A stretch of DNA of 7,360 nt from an uncultured Clostridia bacterium (lineage in GTDB: Bacteria; Bacillota; Clostridia; Lachnospirales; Bianqueaceae). This document shows, piece after piece, positions 1 through 6,546 of this stretch. The notes beneath the pieces are model-generated. The model was not told the origin of the DNA. It saw only the letters and a list, made by a program, of their open reading frames with translations, and made no database searches. Numbering within the stretch: the first letter of the stretch is position 1; every line of letters begins with the position of its first letter. A program made the position numbers and the translations under genes. The DNA lies in the NCBI GenBank assembly GCA_937892735.1, contig CALBGL010000034.1, positions 1 through 7,360 of the forward strand. The letters run 5' to 3'.

Positions 1-512
1 TGTATGAGGCCGCGGATCAGAATGATTTTGTGGCGCAGCTTCAGACCATGCCGCAGATTCGAAGTATTCGATATGCCGCGGAAACGGCGGATGTTCTGGC
101 GAATTTGAGCAGCATGATTACCTGGGGCGGTATGGCATTGATTCTGCTTCTGGTATTTATCGCGATTCTGTTGATTTCCAATACGATTAAACTGTCTGTT
201 TTTGTCAGAAGGACGGAAATTGGTATTATGAAATATATCGGAGCCAAGGATTCTTTTGTCAAGATTCCGTTTGTTGTTGAAGGAATGATTATCGGAGTGT
301 TAGGAGCGGTTCTTCCCGCGATTTTGATTTATTTTTCCTATGGTTCCATTGTGAATATTGTAATGCAGCAGTTCAGTACATTTACGCAGCTGATTCATTT
401 CATCAGTGCGAATACGATTCTGATCCAGCTGATCCCTATTTTCCTGGCGGTCGGCATCGTGGTCGGAGTGTTGGGAAGTACTCTTTCCTTGCGCAAGTAT
501 CTGAAAGTATAA
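1..512 (+). CDS. ftsX: Cell division protein FtsX, C-terminal part (5' end outside window)
   Basis: This is the permease-like membrane subunit of the FtsEX complex, an ABC-type machine that passes ATP-driven movement to cell-wall hydrolases outside the membrane during division. The reading frame is open from base 3 (…YEAADQNDF…) with no start, so about 169 C-terminal residues are present. Three membrane segments are visible, starting near WGGMALILLLVFIAILLI, FVVEGMIIGVLGAVLPAILI and ILIQLIPIFLAVGIVVGV. The cytoplasmic loop after the first carries RRTEIGIMKYIGAKDSFVK, the typical FtsX/MacB-type loop that contacts the ATPase. The end KYLKV fits the family C-terminus. The stop lies 16 bases before the M23 peptidase gene, which has its own ribosome site, so the two are probably cotranscribed. 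ftsE is expected just upstream but is not in the window. The identification is secure from the loop motif, topology and neighbours. Confidence 0.93.
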   Translation, partial: YEAADQNDFVAQLQTMPQIRSIRYAAETADVLANLSSMITWGGMALILLLVFIAILLISNTIKLSVFVRRTEIGIMKYIGAKDSFVKIPFVVEGMIIGVLGAVLPAILIYFSYGSIVNIVMQQFSTFTQLIHFISANTILIQLIPIFLAVGIVVGVLGSTLSLRKYLKV

Positions 513-515
513 AAC

Positions 516-521
516 GGGAGG
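516..521 (+). promoter_or_regulatory. Ribosome binding site of M23 peptidase gene
   Basis: GGGAGG lies seven bases before the ATG at 529. It fixes this start and sits in the short gap after ftsX. Confidence 0.85.
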
Positions 522-528
522 TTTATTC

Positions 529-1860
529 ATGCAAAAGCAAAAAAAGGCCAGAGCGATTCGCTGTAGTATCGCTTTCGTTTTGGCGGTCATTTTGATTCTA
601 TCTTCGGTGGCGCCCCTGATGGCAGCGGATTTGGATACGCTGAAGCAGGAAAAGGAAGATCTGGAGAACCAGGCAGCCAGCAATCAGGCAGAGCAGAATG
701 CCACACAAGCATTGTTGGAGGGTGTGAGTGAAGAGCTGGCATCGGTTCTGACAGAGATCAGCGCGTTGGACGAAGAGATCAATGCGTGTATGCAGAATAT
801 CTCACAACTTGAATCTGAGATTGCGGATAATGAGACATTGCTCACGGAAACCCAGAACAATCTGGATCAGGCGAAGGCGGATGAGCAGAAGCACTTTGAG
901 GAGTTGAAGGCTCGTTTGCAGATGATGTATGAGTATGGCGATGTGAATTATCTGGAAGTTCTGCTGGGATCAAAGGATATTTCAGATTTCTTTAGCCGGA
1001 TTGAGTATGTGGGACAGATGGCGGAATACGATCAGGGGATCCAGGAAAATCTGGAAGCAGATCGTCAGAAGATCCAGGAACTGGAGGGTCAGATTCAGCA
1101 GACAGAGCTGGAACTGAATCTGGCAAAGCAGAATCTGGAGAATGAAAAGAAGGTTTTGGAAGATACGAAGAGTGAGAAGCAGGCTCGTCAGGCAGATTTG
1201 GAGTCTTCTCAGGAGATGTATCAGGAGTACTTGACATACTTAGCGAATCTGGAGACGGAGCTGCAGAGTCAGATCGCGGCAAAGCAGGACGAGATCGTTA
1301 CGGAGGAAGCCAGACAGGAGGAGATTCGGAGACAGGAAGAAGCCCAGAAGGAGGCAGAGGAAGCGGCGAAGCAGGAGCAGGCAAACTCGAGTGGGTCTGC
1401 ATCCGACGGTGGTTCCAGCAGCTCCAGTGGTAGCTCTTCATCCAGCGGGTCCTCATCCAGCGGCTCTACAGGAACCTTCATCTGGCCGGTACCCTCATCC
1501 CATTATATCAGTTCAGAGTACGGTTATCGGATTCATCCGATTTACGGAGTATCCAGGCTGCATGCGGGAACGGATATCGCTGCGAATCATGGTTCCTCAA
1601 TTCTGGCGGCGGACGGCGGTACAGTAACCTATGCCGGATACAACAGCAGTTATGGGTATTTTGTGATGATCAGCCATCCTAGTACTGGTTATGTGACTTT
1701 GTATGCGCATTGCAGTCAGCTCCTGGTGTATACGGGACAACAGGTAAGCCAAGGCCAGACGATCGCATTGGTGGGTTCGACGGGAGATTCCACAGGTCCG
1801 CACTGTCATTTTGAGGTACGTATCAATGGCAGTACGACGAATCCGATGAATTTCTTCTAA
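529..1860 (+). CDS. Secreted coiled-coil M23 peptidoglycan endopeptidase (probable FtsEX partner)
   Basis: This 443-residue protein is predicted to cut peptidoglycan cross-links outside the membrane. Residues 1-32 form a Sec signal peptide: a basic start, a hydrophobic core FVLAVILIL, and a likely cleavage after LMA. Residues ~34-285 are rich in Glu, Gln and Lys and form coiled coils. They are broken near 125-170 by a conserved hinge-like part with NYLEVLLGSKDISDFF. Residues 287-316 are a Ser/Gly linker. The M23 (LytM-type) domain is 317-443. The metal and catalytic residues are all present: H345 and D349 in HAGTD, H394 in YAHCS, and H425 and H427 in HCH. By comparison with LytM, H345, D349 and H427 should bind zinc, and H394 and H425 should be catalytic. 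The layout resembles EnvC, whose M23 domain is inactive, but this one looks active. Its place directly after ftsX suggests control by FtsEX, which is inference. A terminator follows the stop. Confidence 0.92.
   Translation: MQKQKKARAIRCSIAFVLAVILILSSVAPLMAADLDTLKQEKEDLENQAASNQAEQNATQALLEGVSEELASVLTEISALDEEINACMQNISQLESEIADNETLLTETQNNLDQAKADEQKHFEELKARLQMMYEYGDVNYLEVLLGSKDISDFFSRIEYVGQMAEYDQGIQENLEADRQKIQELEGQIQQTELELNLAKQNLENEKKVLEDTKSEKQARQADLESSQEMYQEYLTYLANLETELQSQIAAKQDEIVTEEARQEEIRRQEEAQKEAEEAAKQEQANSSGSASDGGSSSSSGSSSSSGSSSSGSTGTFIWPVPSSHYISSEYGYRIHPIYGVSRLHAGTDIAANHGSSILAADGGTVTYAGYNSSYGYFVMISHPSTGYVTLYAHCSQLLVYTGQQVSQGQTIALVGSTGDSTGPHCHFEVRINGSTTNPMNFF
1438..1463 (+). repeat. Short tandem repeat coding the Ser/Gly linker of the M23 protein
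   Basis: TCATCCAGCGG occurs twice with a 15-base period (1438-1448 and 1453-1463), giving tandem Ser-rich pentapeptides ending in Gly-Ser. It lies inside the 30-residue Ser/Gly linker. Because the period is a multiple of three, copy changes would keep the frame. Confidence 0.6.
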
Positions 1861-1875
1861 AAAGCAGAACGTATA

Positions 1876-1909
1876 AGCTGTGATTTCCTGTTTGGGATCA
1901 CAGCTTTTT
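1876..1909 (+). terminator. Rho-independent terminator after the M23 gene
   Basis: AGCTGTGAT (1876-1884) and ATCACAGCT (1897-1905) are perfect inverted arms. Two G-U pairs and one C-G pair extend the stem inward to a six-base loop, and a T run follows directly (1905-1909). The hairpin starts 15 bases after the M23 stop. The opposite strand lacks a T run, so it should act on + strand transcripts only. Confidence 0.88.
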
Positions 1910-1937
1910 CGATAGGAGCCTTAGAGAAAGGTATAAG
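1909..1937 (+). promoter_or_regulatory. Candidate promoter for the S41 protease gene
   Basis: TCGATA (1909-1914) and TATAAG (1932-1937) are 17 bases apart and match four and five of the six consensus sigma-A positions. The -35 element abuts the terminator T run, so transcription could restart where it ended. A second -10-like TACAAT at 1954-1959 has no good -35. The resulting leader would be about 43 bases. Confidence 0.45.
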
Positions 1938-1972
1938 AGAACCCTGACGCGAATACAATACATAGATCAGAT

Positions 1973-1979
1973 GGGAAGG
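1973..1979 (+). promoter_or_regulatory. Ribosome binding site favouring the GTG start of the S41 gene
   Basis: GGGAAGG ends seven bases before the GTG at 1987. It is the better of two possible sites; the other (AGAGG at 1999-2003) is only four bases from the ATG at 2008. Confidence 0.6.
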
Positions 1980-1986
1980 TGTAAAT

Positions 1987-3234
1987 GTGGAAGAGGGTAG
2001 AGGCGACATGGAACATGGATCAAAGAAAACAGGACGCATTTCTCCGTATTGGTGGGGTATAGGAACGGGTATCGCGCTAGTACTTGTGGTGATAGGACTC
2101 GGTATATTGATTTTCCGTCCTACGATCATCCTGGGGAACGTGCAATATGAAAACGGCATGAGCAGCCAGCAGATGACGGGATTCTTAAATAAGGCCAATC
2201 GGATCATCCATACGATCGAGGAGCAGTATATCTTGGAGGATCTCGATGTCGATGATCTGATCGAGGGGATGTATGAGGGCCTGATGGATGTTCTGGACGA
2301 TCAGTATGCGGAATATTATACGGCAGAAGAATATGCGGAAATCAAGATTAATACCGAGGGCTCCTATGGCGGCATTGGAATATCCGTCGCCGGACAGGAT
2401 GTCGTGAGTGTTTACGAAAAAAGTCCAGCGGCCGAGGCTGGGATTCAGGCGGGGGATCGACTCATGGCGGTAGAAGGCGAGAGCGTAACCGGCATGAGCA
2501 CGGAGGAGCTGCGGGAACGGATCAGCGGACAGATTGGGGAGGTCAGAAATCTCATGTTCTATCGGCCATCGGATGACAGTACCTATGATGTGACCGTCAC
2601 ACTGGCGCAGGTAGAAATTCCTACAGTCTTCTGGCATAAGATCGAGGACGGGATCATGTATCTGCAGATCACAAGTTTTGATACGGTCACAGAAGAACAG
2701 TTTGATGAGGCCTGGGAACAGATGATGTCAAACGGTATGAAAGGGTTGATTTTAGATTTGCGGAACAACTTGGGCGGCTCTTTGAACGCGGTGCTGGCGG
2801 TCGCGGAGCATCTGGTGCCGGAAGGATTGATCGCCTATACCGAGAATAAGCAGGGAGAGCGGCAGGAGTTCTATGCGGAAGGGGAGGGAATCCAGGTACC
2901 CATGACCGTTTTGGTGAACGAGTATTCGGCCAGTGCTTCGGAACTCCTGTGCGGAGCCTTAAAGGAAAGAAATGTGGCTACGGTAGTGGGAACGACAACA
3001 TTTGGAAAGGGCATTGTGCAGACGACGTGGTCTATGTCGGATGGTACGGCCTATAAGATGACGACGGCAAAGTATTACACCCCCAACGGAAATAATATTC
3101 ATGGAACAGGTATCACGCCGGATATTCCGATTGATCTGACGGAAGAGCAAAAGCAGATGAGCGAGATACCAGAAGAGGAGGATATGCAGCTGCAAACGGC
3201 GCTGGAAGTGATACGAACGGACATAGGAGAATAA
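1987..3234 (+). CDS. Membrane-anchored PDZ/S41 C-terminal processing protease (CtpA/CtpB family)
   Basis: This serine protease of the carboxy-terminal processing family cleaves substrate proteins outside the membrane. It has 415 residues from the GTG start. Residues 22-43 are one membrane anchor, with the protease on the outer face. Residues ~57-113 are the helical N-terminal region (…DVLDDQYAEYYT). The PDZ domain is about 124-210, starting at EGSYGGIGISV, with SPAAEAGIQAGDRL inside. The S41 core is about 215-395. The Ser/Lys dyad is S316 (middle Ser of SASASE) and K341 in FGKGIVQ, with Q345 as the usual third residue. The 25-residue Ser-Lys spacing equals that in E. coli Tsp. The GTG at 1987 has GGGAAGG (1973-1979) seven bases upstream. 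The in-frame ATG at 2008 also has a purine-rich stretch, so a start seven residues later is possible. ctpB also lies near ftsEX and minJ in B. subtilis. The substrate is unknown; relatives act in wall hydrolase control, SpoIVFA cleavage or general processing. Confidence 0.92.
   Translation: MEEGRGDMEHGSKKTGRISPYWWGIGTGIALVLVVIGLGILIFRPTIILGNVQYENGMSSQQMTGFLNKANRIIHTIEEQYILEDLDVDDLIEGMYEGLMDVLDDQYAEYYTAEEYAEIKINTEGSYGGIGISVAGQDVVSVYEKSPAAEAGIQAGDRLMAVEGESVTGMSTEELRERISGQIGEVRNLMFYRPSDDSTYDVTVTLAQVEIPTVFWHKIEDGIMYLQITSFDTVTEEQFDEAWEQMMSNGMKGLILDLRNNLGGSLNAVLAVAEHLVPEGLIAYTENKQGERQEFYAEGEGIQVPMTVLVNEYSASASELLCGALKERNVATVVGTTTFGKGIVQTTWSMSDGTAYKMTTAKYYTPNGNNIHGTGITPDIPIDLTEEQKQMSEIPEEEDMQLQTALEVIRTDIGE
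3225..3230 (+). promoter_or_regulatory. Ribosome binding site for the TTG start at 3239
   Basis: AGGAGA lies within the last codons of the S41 protease gene and ends eight bases before TTG. It decides this rare start, since no ATG or GTG follows nearby in frame before the conserved-looking N-terminal membrane region. Confidence 0.7.
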
Positions 3235-3238
3235 TCTT

Positions 3239-4060
3239 TTGATAGAAGAGGGAATCGGCGCATTCTGGCGGCTTTATGTCGAGAGCCTTGCAGCGGGGAT
3301 CTGTAACCCTGTCTATGGGATCGCATTATGGATCACATATCGCCGGTACCGAAGAGAACAGCCGAAAACAGCCTGGCAAAGAACTCTGCAGTCGGGGATT
3401 TGGGGGCTTGCTGTGGGGAGCTTCGGCATGCTTCTTGTCTGCGTGTTGGGATTGAGCGTGAAAGTAGGGATGGATCTGATACTGTTGTTTCCTATGGCAT
3501 TATTGCTTTCCAAGATCCGTCCTCGATTTGCCTGTTTCGCCTACAGCGGCGCGTGTGTGGGCATTCTGGGACTATGGAACTTGGCGGATGTTTCCGGGAT
3601 TCTGGCTACAGTAGGTCTGCTGCACTTTATGGAAGTCTTTCTGATAGCTAGCGGTGCGCCTACACAGGAACAATTTGTGGTTTACGGCGGTAGAGTACAT
3701 AGAATCCTGGAACAAAAGGCGATTTGGGCGCTTCCCTTCGCTCTTTTAATTCCTGTGGCAGGGGAAGGAGGCTTACATATGCCGGCATGGTGGCCTTTGT
3801 GGGGAAACGGGGAGAATTTTGCGGTATTTCCTATGACGGCGCTGGTTTTTTACGAGACGCGGGAAGTCCGGGGGAAGAGTATATGGAAGTTATTGGGATA
3901 TAGTGTTCTGCTTTTGGGTCTGGCCCTGTGGGATCCTCAGGACATACCGGGAAAGATTCTGTGTTTGGCACTGATGGTAGGGATCCATGAAGGAATGCTT
4001 CTTGTATCTTTTCCCAAAGCGCGCTATAATAAGAAAGAATCCGAGAAGAAGGAGACATGA
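3239..4060 (+). CDS. Polytopic membrane protein resembling the MinJ membrane region, without PDZ domain
   Basis: This 273-residue integral membrane protein has about eight hydrophobic segments, near residues 15-33, 54-73, 77-92, 97-115, 121-140, 162-178, 214-231 and 238-256, with a further apolar stretch at 193-205. The tail ARYNKKESEKKET is short, charged and probably cytoplasmic. The N-terminal pattern (NPVYGIALWITYRRYRRE, then LQSGIWGLAVG) and the middle GGRVHRILEQKAIWALPF recall the membrane part of B. subtilis MinJ, a division-site adaptor linking DivIVA to MinD. MinJ carries a C-terminal PDZ domain, which is absent here: the frame ends two bases before nth. Position supports the link, since minJ lies near ftsEX-ctpB in B. 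subtilis. The start is TTG, four bases after the protease stop, so translation is probably coupled. The similarity is from memory of the family and is not computed. Failing that, it is an unassigned membrane protein of the division cluster. Confidence 0.8.
   Translation: MIEEGIGAFWRLYVESLAAGICNPVYGIALWITYRRYRREQPKTAWQRTLQSGIWGLAVGSFGMLLVCVLGLSVKVGMDLILLFPMALLLSKIRPRFACFAYSGACVGILGLWNLADVSGILATVGLLHFMEVFLIASGAPTQEQFVVYGGRVHRILEQKAIWALPFALLIPVAGEGGLHMPAWWPLWGNGENFAVFPMTALVFYETREVRGKSIWKLLGYSVLLLGLALWDPQDIPGKILCLALMVGIHEGMLLVSFPKARYNKKESEKKET
4002..4030 (+). promoter_or_regulatory. Internal sigma-A type promoter for nth and the M18 gene
   Basis: TTGTAT (4002-4007) and TATAAT (4025-4030) are exactly 17 bases apart. 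They lie inside the last codons of the membrane protein gene. Transcription would start near 4037, about 25 bases before the nth ATG, leaving room for its ribosome site. The same two hexamers with the same spacing recur at 5958-5986. Confidence 0.65.
4049..4054 (+). promoter_or_regulatory. Ribosome binding site of nth
   Basis: AAGGAG ends seven bases before the ATG at 4062. This selects that start over an upstream in-frame ATG at 3987, which lies within the preceding gene and would add 25 residues foreign to the family. Confidence 0.85.
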
Positions 4061-4061
4061 G

Positions 4062-4706
4062 ATGACGGAGAAAGTACAGAAGATTTATGAGAAATTGAAA
4101 GAAGAATATCCAGATGTGCACTGTGAGTTGAATTATGAGACGCCTTTACAACTTCTGGTCGCCACGGTTCTGAGCGCGCAGACAACGGACCGTCAGGTGA
4201 ATCGGGTGACAGAGGTATTTTTTAAAGATTGCCCGGATCTGGACCATCTGTTGCAGCTGAGTCAGGAGGAGATTGAAACCTATATTCGAAGTCTGGGATT
4301 TTATCATATGAAGTCGCGCAATCTGTATATGCTTTTTAGAGAATTGGCGGATCGATTTGGCGGAGAAGTGCCTTCCACTATGGAAGAACTGACCAGCTTG
4401 CCGGGAGTGGGGAGAAAGACCGCGAACGTGGTTCTCTCCAATGCTTTCGGAGTCCCGGCCATTGCAGTGGATACGCATGTGTTCCGTGTGTCGAATCGTA
4501 TCGGACTGGCGCATGCCAAAAACGTGGAGGAGACGGAGAAACAGCTGCAGCGGGCGTTGGATCCTTCCATATGGTCATTGATGCATCATCTTTTGATTTT
4601 TCATGGAAGACGCTGCTGCAGTGCCCGTAGTCCTCAGTGCGAACGATGTGTAATTGCAGCGGAATGTGAACAGAGGAGGAGAGAAACCGATGGAAAGACA
4701 GATTGA
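4062..4706 (+). CDS. nth: Endonuclease III (DNA glycosylase/AP lyase)
   Basis: This base-excision repair enzyme removes oxidised pyrimidines and cuts at the resulting abasic site in the cytoplasm. Its 214 residues match the usual length of about 210. The early LVATVLSAQTTD is typical of the family. The helix-hairpin-helix LPGVGRKTANVV contains the catalytic lysine K119, and AVDTHVFRV carries the catalytic aspartate D137, matching E. coli K120 and D138. The C-terminus has the [4Fe-4S] ligands C186, C193, C196 and C202 with the canonical C-X6-C-X2-C-X5-C spacing. An extra cysteine, C185, precedes the first ligand. The gene starts one base after the membrane protein stop, and its own end overlaps the next gene by 17 bases. 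The promoter at 4002-4030 may free it from the division cluster. Assignment is firm. Confidence 0.97.
   Translation: MTEKVQKIYEKLKEEYPDVHCELNYETPLQLLVATVLSAQTTDRQVNRVTEVFFKDCPDLDHLLQLSQEEIETYIRSLGFYHMKSRNLYMLFRELADRFGGEVPSTMEELTSLPGVGRKTANVVLSNAFGVPAIAVDTHVFRVSNRIGLAHAKNVEETEKQLQRALDPSIWSLMHHLLIFHGRRCCSARSPQCERCVIAAECEQRRRETDGKTD
4674..4683 (+). promoter_or_regulatory. Ribosome binding site of the M18 gene inside nth
   Basis: AGGAGGAGAG lies within the 3' end of nth, ahead of the ATG at 4690. Two registers give spacings of ten or seven bases. It rules out the longer reading from 4654. Confidence 0.8.
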
Positions 4707-5955
4707 TTTTTTGCAAAAGGGAACTTGCGCGGCTACAGTTGTGCGGGAGATGGAACAAAGATTTCAGGAAGCGGGATTTGAGAAGCTTCCCCTGTCGGAG
4801 GCGTGGAATCTCCAGGAAGGTGGAGCCTATTATGTGGTGATCCATGAAACCTCCTGTCTGGCGTTTCGAGTCGGTGAGACGCGGCGTCAGGCGCCATATT
4901 TCCGCGTGGTCAGCGCGCATACAGATCAGCCCGGTTTCCGGCTGAAACCGGAGCCGGAACTGGAAAAGGGCCATAGCAGCAAGCTGAATGTGAATGTATA
5001 CGGAGGCCCCATCTACAGCACTTGGATGGATCGTCCGCTGTCTTTAGCCGGCAAGGTGGCAGTGCGCAGTCCGCGCCTGTTTGAGACGGATGTGCGTGTG
5101 GTAGATCTCGTGCGGCCACTGCTCGTGATTCCCAATTTGGCGATTCATATGAACCGAGAGGTCAATCGCGGCGTGGAACTGAATCCACAGGTGGACATGC
5201 AGCCGCTGGCAGGGCTGGATCTTTCGGAGCATTTTGTGCGGGAGGCGCTGTGTGAGACATTGGGAGTTGAGGCGGAAGCGATTCTGGATTACGATCTTTT
5301 TGCTTATAATGTAGATGCGCCGACGATAACAGGCTGGAAGGGAGAGTTCCTTTCTTCTCCAAGGTTGGATGATCTGGTGATGGTCAGTGCGGCCATGGAG
5401 GCGTTGATCGAAAACGCGCCTCAGACGGGCGTGACAGTGCTGGCGGCTCTAGACAATGAAGAGATTGGCAGCAGGACACCGCAGGGCGGTGGATCGGCCA
5501 TGGTATCGCTGCTTTTGGAAAAGATCGCTGCATGCCTGGGATTGGATCGCTGTACCTTCCTGGACGCGTTGACAGGCTCTTTCATGCTGTCGGCAGATGT
5601 GGCGCATGGAGTACATCCGAATCATCCCGAGGCGCATGACGCCAAAGTGTATCCGGTCCTGGGCGGCGGCCCGGTGATTAAGCTGGACGCGGGACAGCGG
5701 TATGTGACCAATGCGGCGGACTACAGCGTCTATCGGCAGATCTGTGAGAGGGAGAAAGTGCCGGTTCAGACCTTTATCAGCCGCGCGGATAAGGTGAGCG
5801 GTTCTACGCTGGGGCCTGTGATGTGCGCCTACCTGCCCTGCCGGATTGTAGATATCGGTACGCCGATCCTGTCCATGCATTCTGCGCGGGAGATGATGGC
5901 TTGGGCGGATTACGAATATACTCGGCGATCCTTTTGCGGATTTTACAAATTGTAA
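4690..5955 (+). CDS. apeB: M18 family zinc aminopeptidase
   Basis: This 421-residue cytoplasmic metallo-aminopeptidase removes N-terminal residues, in this family often acidic ones, from peptides. The length fits bacterial M18 enzymes of about 430. The two-metal active site is complete: H77 in AHTDQPGFRLKP, D227 in SSPRLDDL as the bridging ligand, E257 and E258 in DNEEIGS (catalytic base and zinc ligand), D303 in SADVAHGVHPN, and H397 in SMHSARE. The ATG at 4690 is chosen because AGGAGGAGAG (4674-4683) precedes it. The frame is open further upstream from 4654, but that part overlaps nth and is not family-like. The first 17 bases overlap the end of nth, so translation is probably coupled. No terminator is visible after the stop, only a new promoter. 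Substrate preference cannot be read from the sequence. Confidence 0.95.
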   Translation: MERQIDFLQKGTCAATVVREMEQRFQEAGFEKLPLSEAWNLQEGGAYYVVIHETSCLAFRVGETRRQAPYFRVVSAHTDQPGFRLKPEPELEKGHSSKLNVNVYGGPIYSTWMDRPLSLAGKVAVRSPRLFETDVRVVDLVRPLLVIPNLAIHMNREVNRGVELNPQVDMQPLAGLDLSEHFVREALCETLGVEAEAILDYDLFAYNVDAPTITGWKGEFLSSPRLDDLVMVSAAMEALIENAPQTGVTVLAALDNEEIGSRTPQGGGSAMVSLLLEKIAACLGLDRCTFLDALTGSFMLSADVAHGVHPNHPEAHDAKVYPVLGGGPVIKLDAGQRYVTNAADYSVYRQICEREKVPVQTFISRADKVSGSTLGPVMCAYLPCRIVDIGTPILSMHSAREMMAWADYEYTRRSFCGFYKL

Positions 5956-5957
5956 AC

Positions 5958-5986
5958 TTGTATCTGGCCAGTTTCTATGCTATAAT
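5958..5986 (+). promoter_or_regulatory. Sigma-A type promoter with extended -10 for the DUF6106-like/dipeptidase pair
   Basis: TTGTAT (5958-5963) and TATAAT (5981-5986) are 17 bases apart, with TGC directly before the -10, an extended -10 motif. Transcription would start near 5993. The spacer holds the perfect palindrome CTGGCCAG (5964-5971). A small hairpin, CCGC-GAAT-GCGG (5996-6007), falls at the predicted 5' end of the mRNA. Confidence 0.75.
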
Positions 5987-6019
5987 GTAGAAAATCCGCG
6001 AATGCGGTATGACACAAAT

Positions 6020-6026
6020 GGGAGGA
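6020..6026 (+). promoter_or_regulatory. Ribosome binding site of the DUF6106-like gene
   Basis: GGGAGGA ends ten bases before the ATG at 6037. An ATG at 6029 is too close (about three bases) and leads only to a short out-of-frame reading. Confidence 0.75.
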
Positions 6027-6036
6027 ACATGGATTT

Positions 6037-6546
6037 ATGGAGAACGTATTTATTGAATGTATGGTACGGCGAGAGGATCAAACGGCGCGTATCATCAAGA
6101 AGGTAGGAATGATTTTGGGAGCGGTGGTGATCAATGCTCTCGCGCTTCTCTTGATAACCATGTTTTTCTCGATCGTTCTGGTAGCGACCTGTCTTTTTAT
6201 TTATTTCTTTTGGCGAAGGATCGATCGGGAATATGAGTATATCTACACGGATGGACTGCTTGACGTGGACGTCATTTTCGGCAAGAATAGCCGTAAGCGG
6301 CTTCTGAGTGTGGATGTGAAGGAGTTTCAGATGGTGGTGCCCGCAGACAGCAAGAATCACCATAACCAGCTGGAAGCAAAGTATGACAAGGTGATCGATG
6401 CGGGACGGGGCGGGATCAACGAGAAGTCCTATATCGGGATTTTGACGAAGGATGAGAAGACGATCAAACTGATCTTCGAGCCGGATGAGCGAATGGTGAC
6501 TGCCTTGAAGCGGTATATTCCCAGAAAATTTGAGGCCAGAGCCTGA
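6037..6546 (+). CDS. Small two-TM membrane protein, DUF6106-like, function unknown
   Basis: This 169-residue protein has a short N-terminal tail (MENVFIECMVRRED), two close hydrophobic segments at about 25-41 and 43-60, and a soluble C-terminal domain of about 105 residues that is probably cytoplasmic given the FFWRRIDREYEY junction. The pattern EYEYIYTDGLLDVDVIFGK, then RKRLLSVDVKEFQMVVP, recalls the DUF6106 family of Lachnospiraceae and relatives, whose role is not known. The small alternating-strand domain after two membrane helices could resemble a bacterial PH-like fold, but that is a guess from pattern. It begins a new transcription unit behind a strong promoter. Its TGA shares a base with the ATG of the D-Ala-D-Ala dipeptidase, so the two are probably made together. 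The coding call is strong because of promoter, ribosome site and coupling; the family name is moderately sure. Confidence 0.88.
   Translation: MENVFIECMVRREDQTARIIKKVGMILGAVVINALALLLITMFFSIVLVATCLFIYFFWRRIDREYEYIYTDGLLDVDVIFGKNSRKRLLSVDVKEFQMVVPADSKNHHNQLEAKYDKVIDAGRGGINEKSYIGILTKDEKTIKLIFEPDERMVTALKRYIPRKFEARA

Noticed and set aside
30..32. GTG at 30 as the start of a 160-residue protein
   Set aside because: The frame is open to the left edge and the residues before it continue the FtsX sequence; it is an internal Val.
992..1282. Long minus-strand open frames opposite the M23 coiled coil and other genes
   Set aside because: They are low-complexity or Arg/Pro/Ser-rich mirrors of well-supported + strand genes and have no ribosome sites I could find.
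1985..2062. Small open frame from ATG 1985 overlapping the S41 start, a possible leader peptide
   Set aside because: It has about 25 codons, shares the ribosome site with the GTG start and shows no attenuator-like residues; it is probably a chance reading.
4614..4619. Extra cysteine in nth as a possible altered iron-sulfur site
   Set aside because: The second cysteine gives the exact canonical spacing, so the cluster site is normal and C185 is just an added residue.
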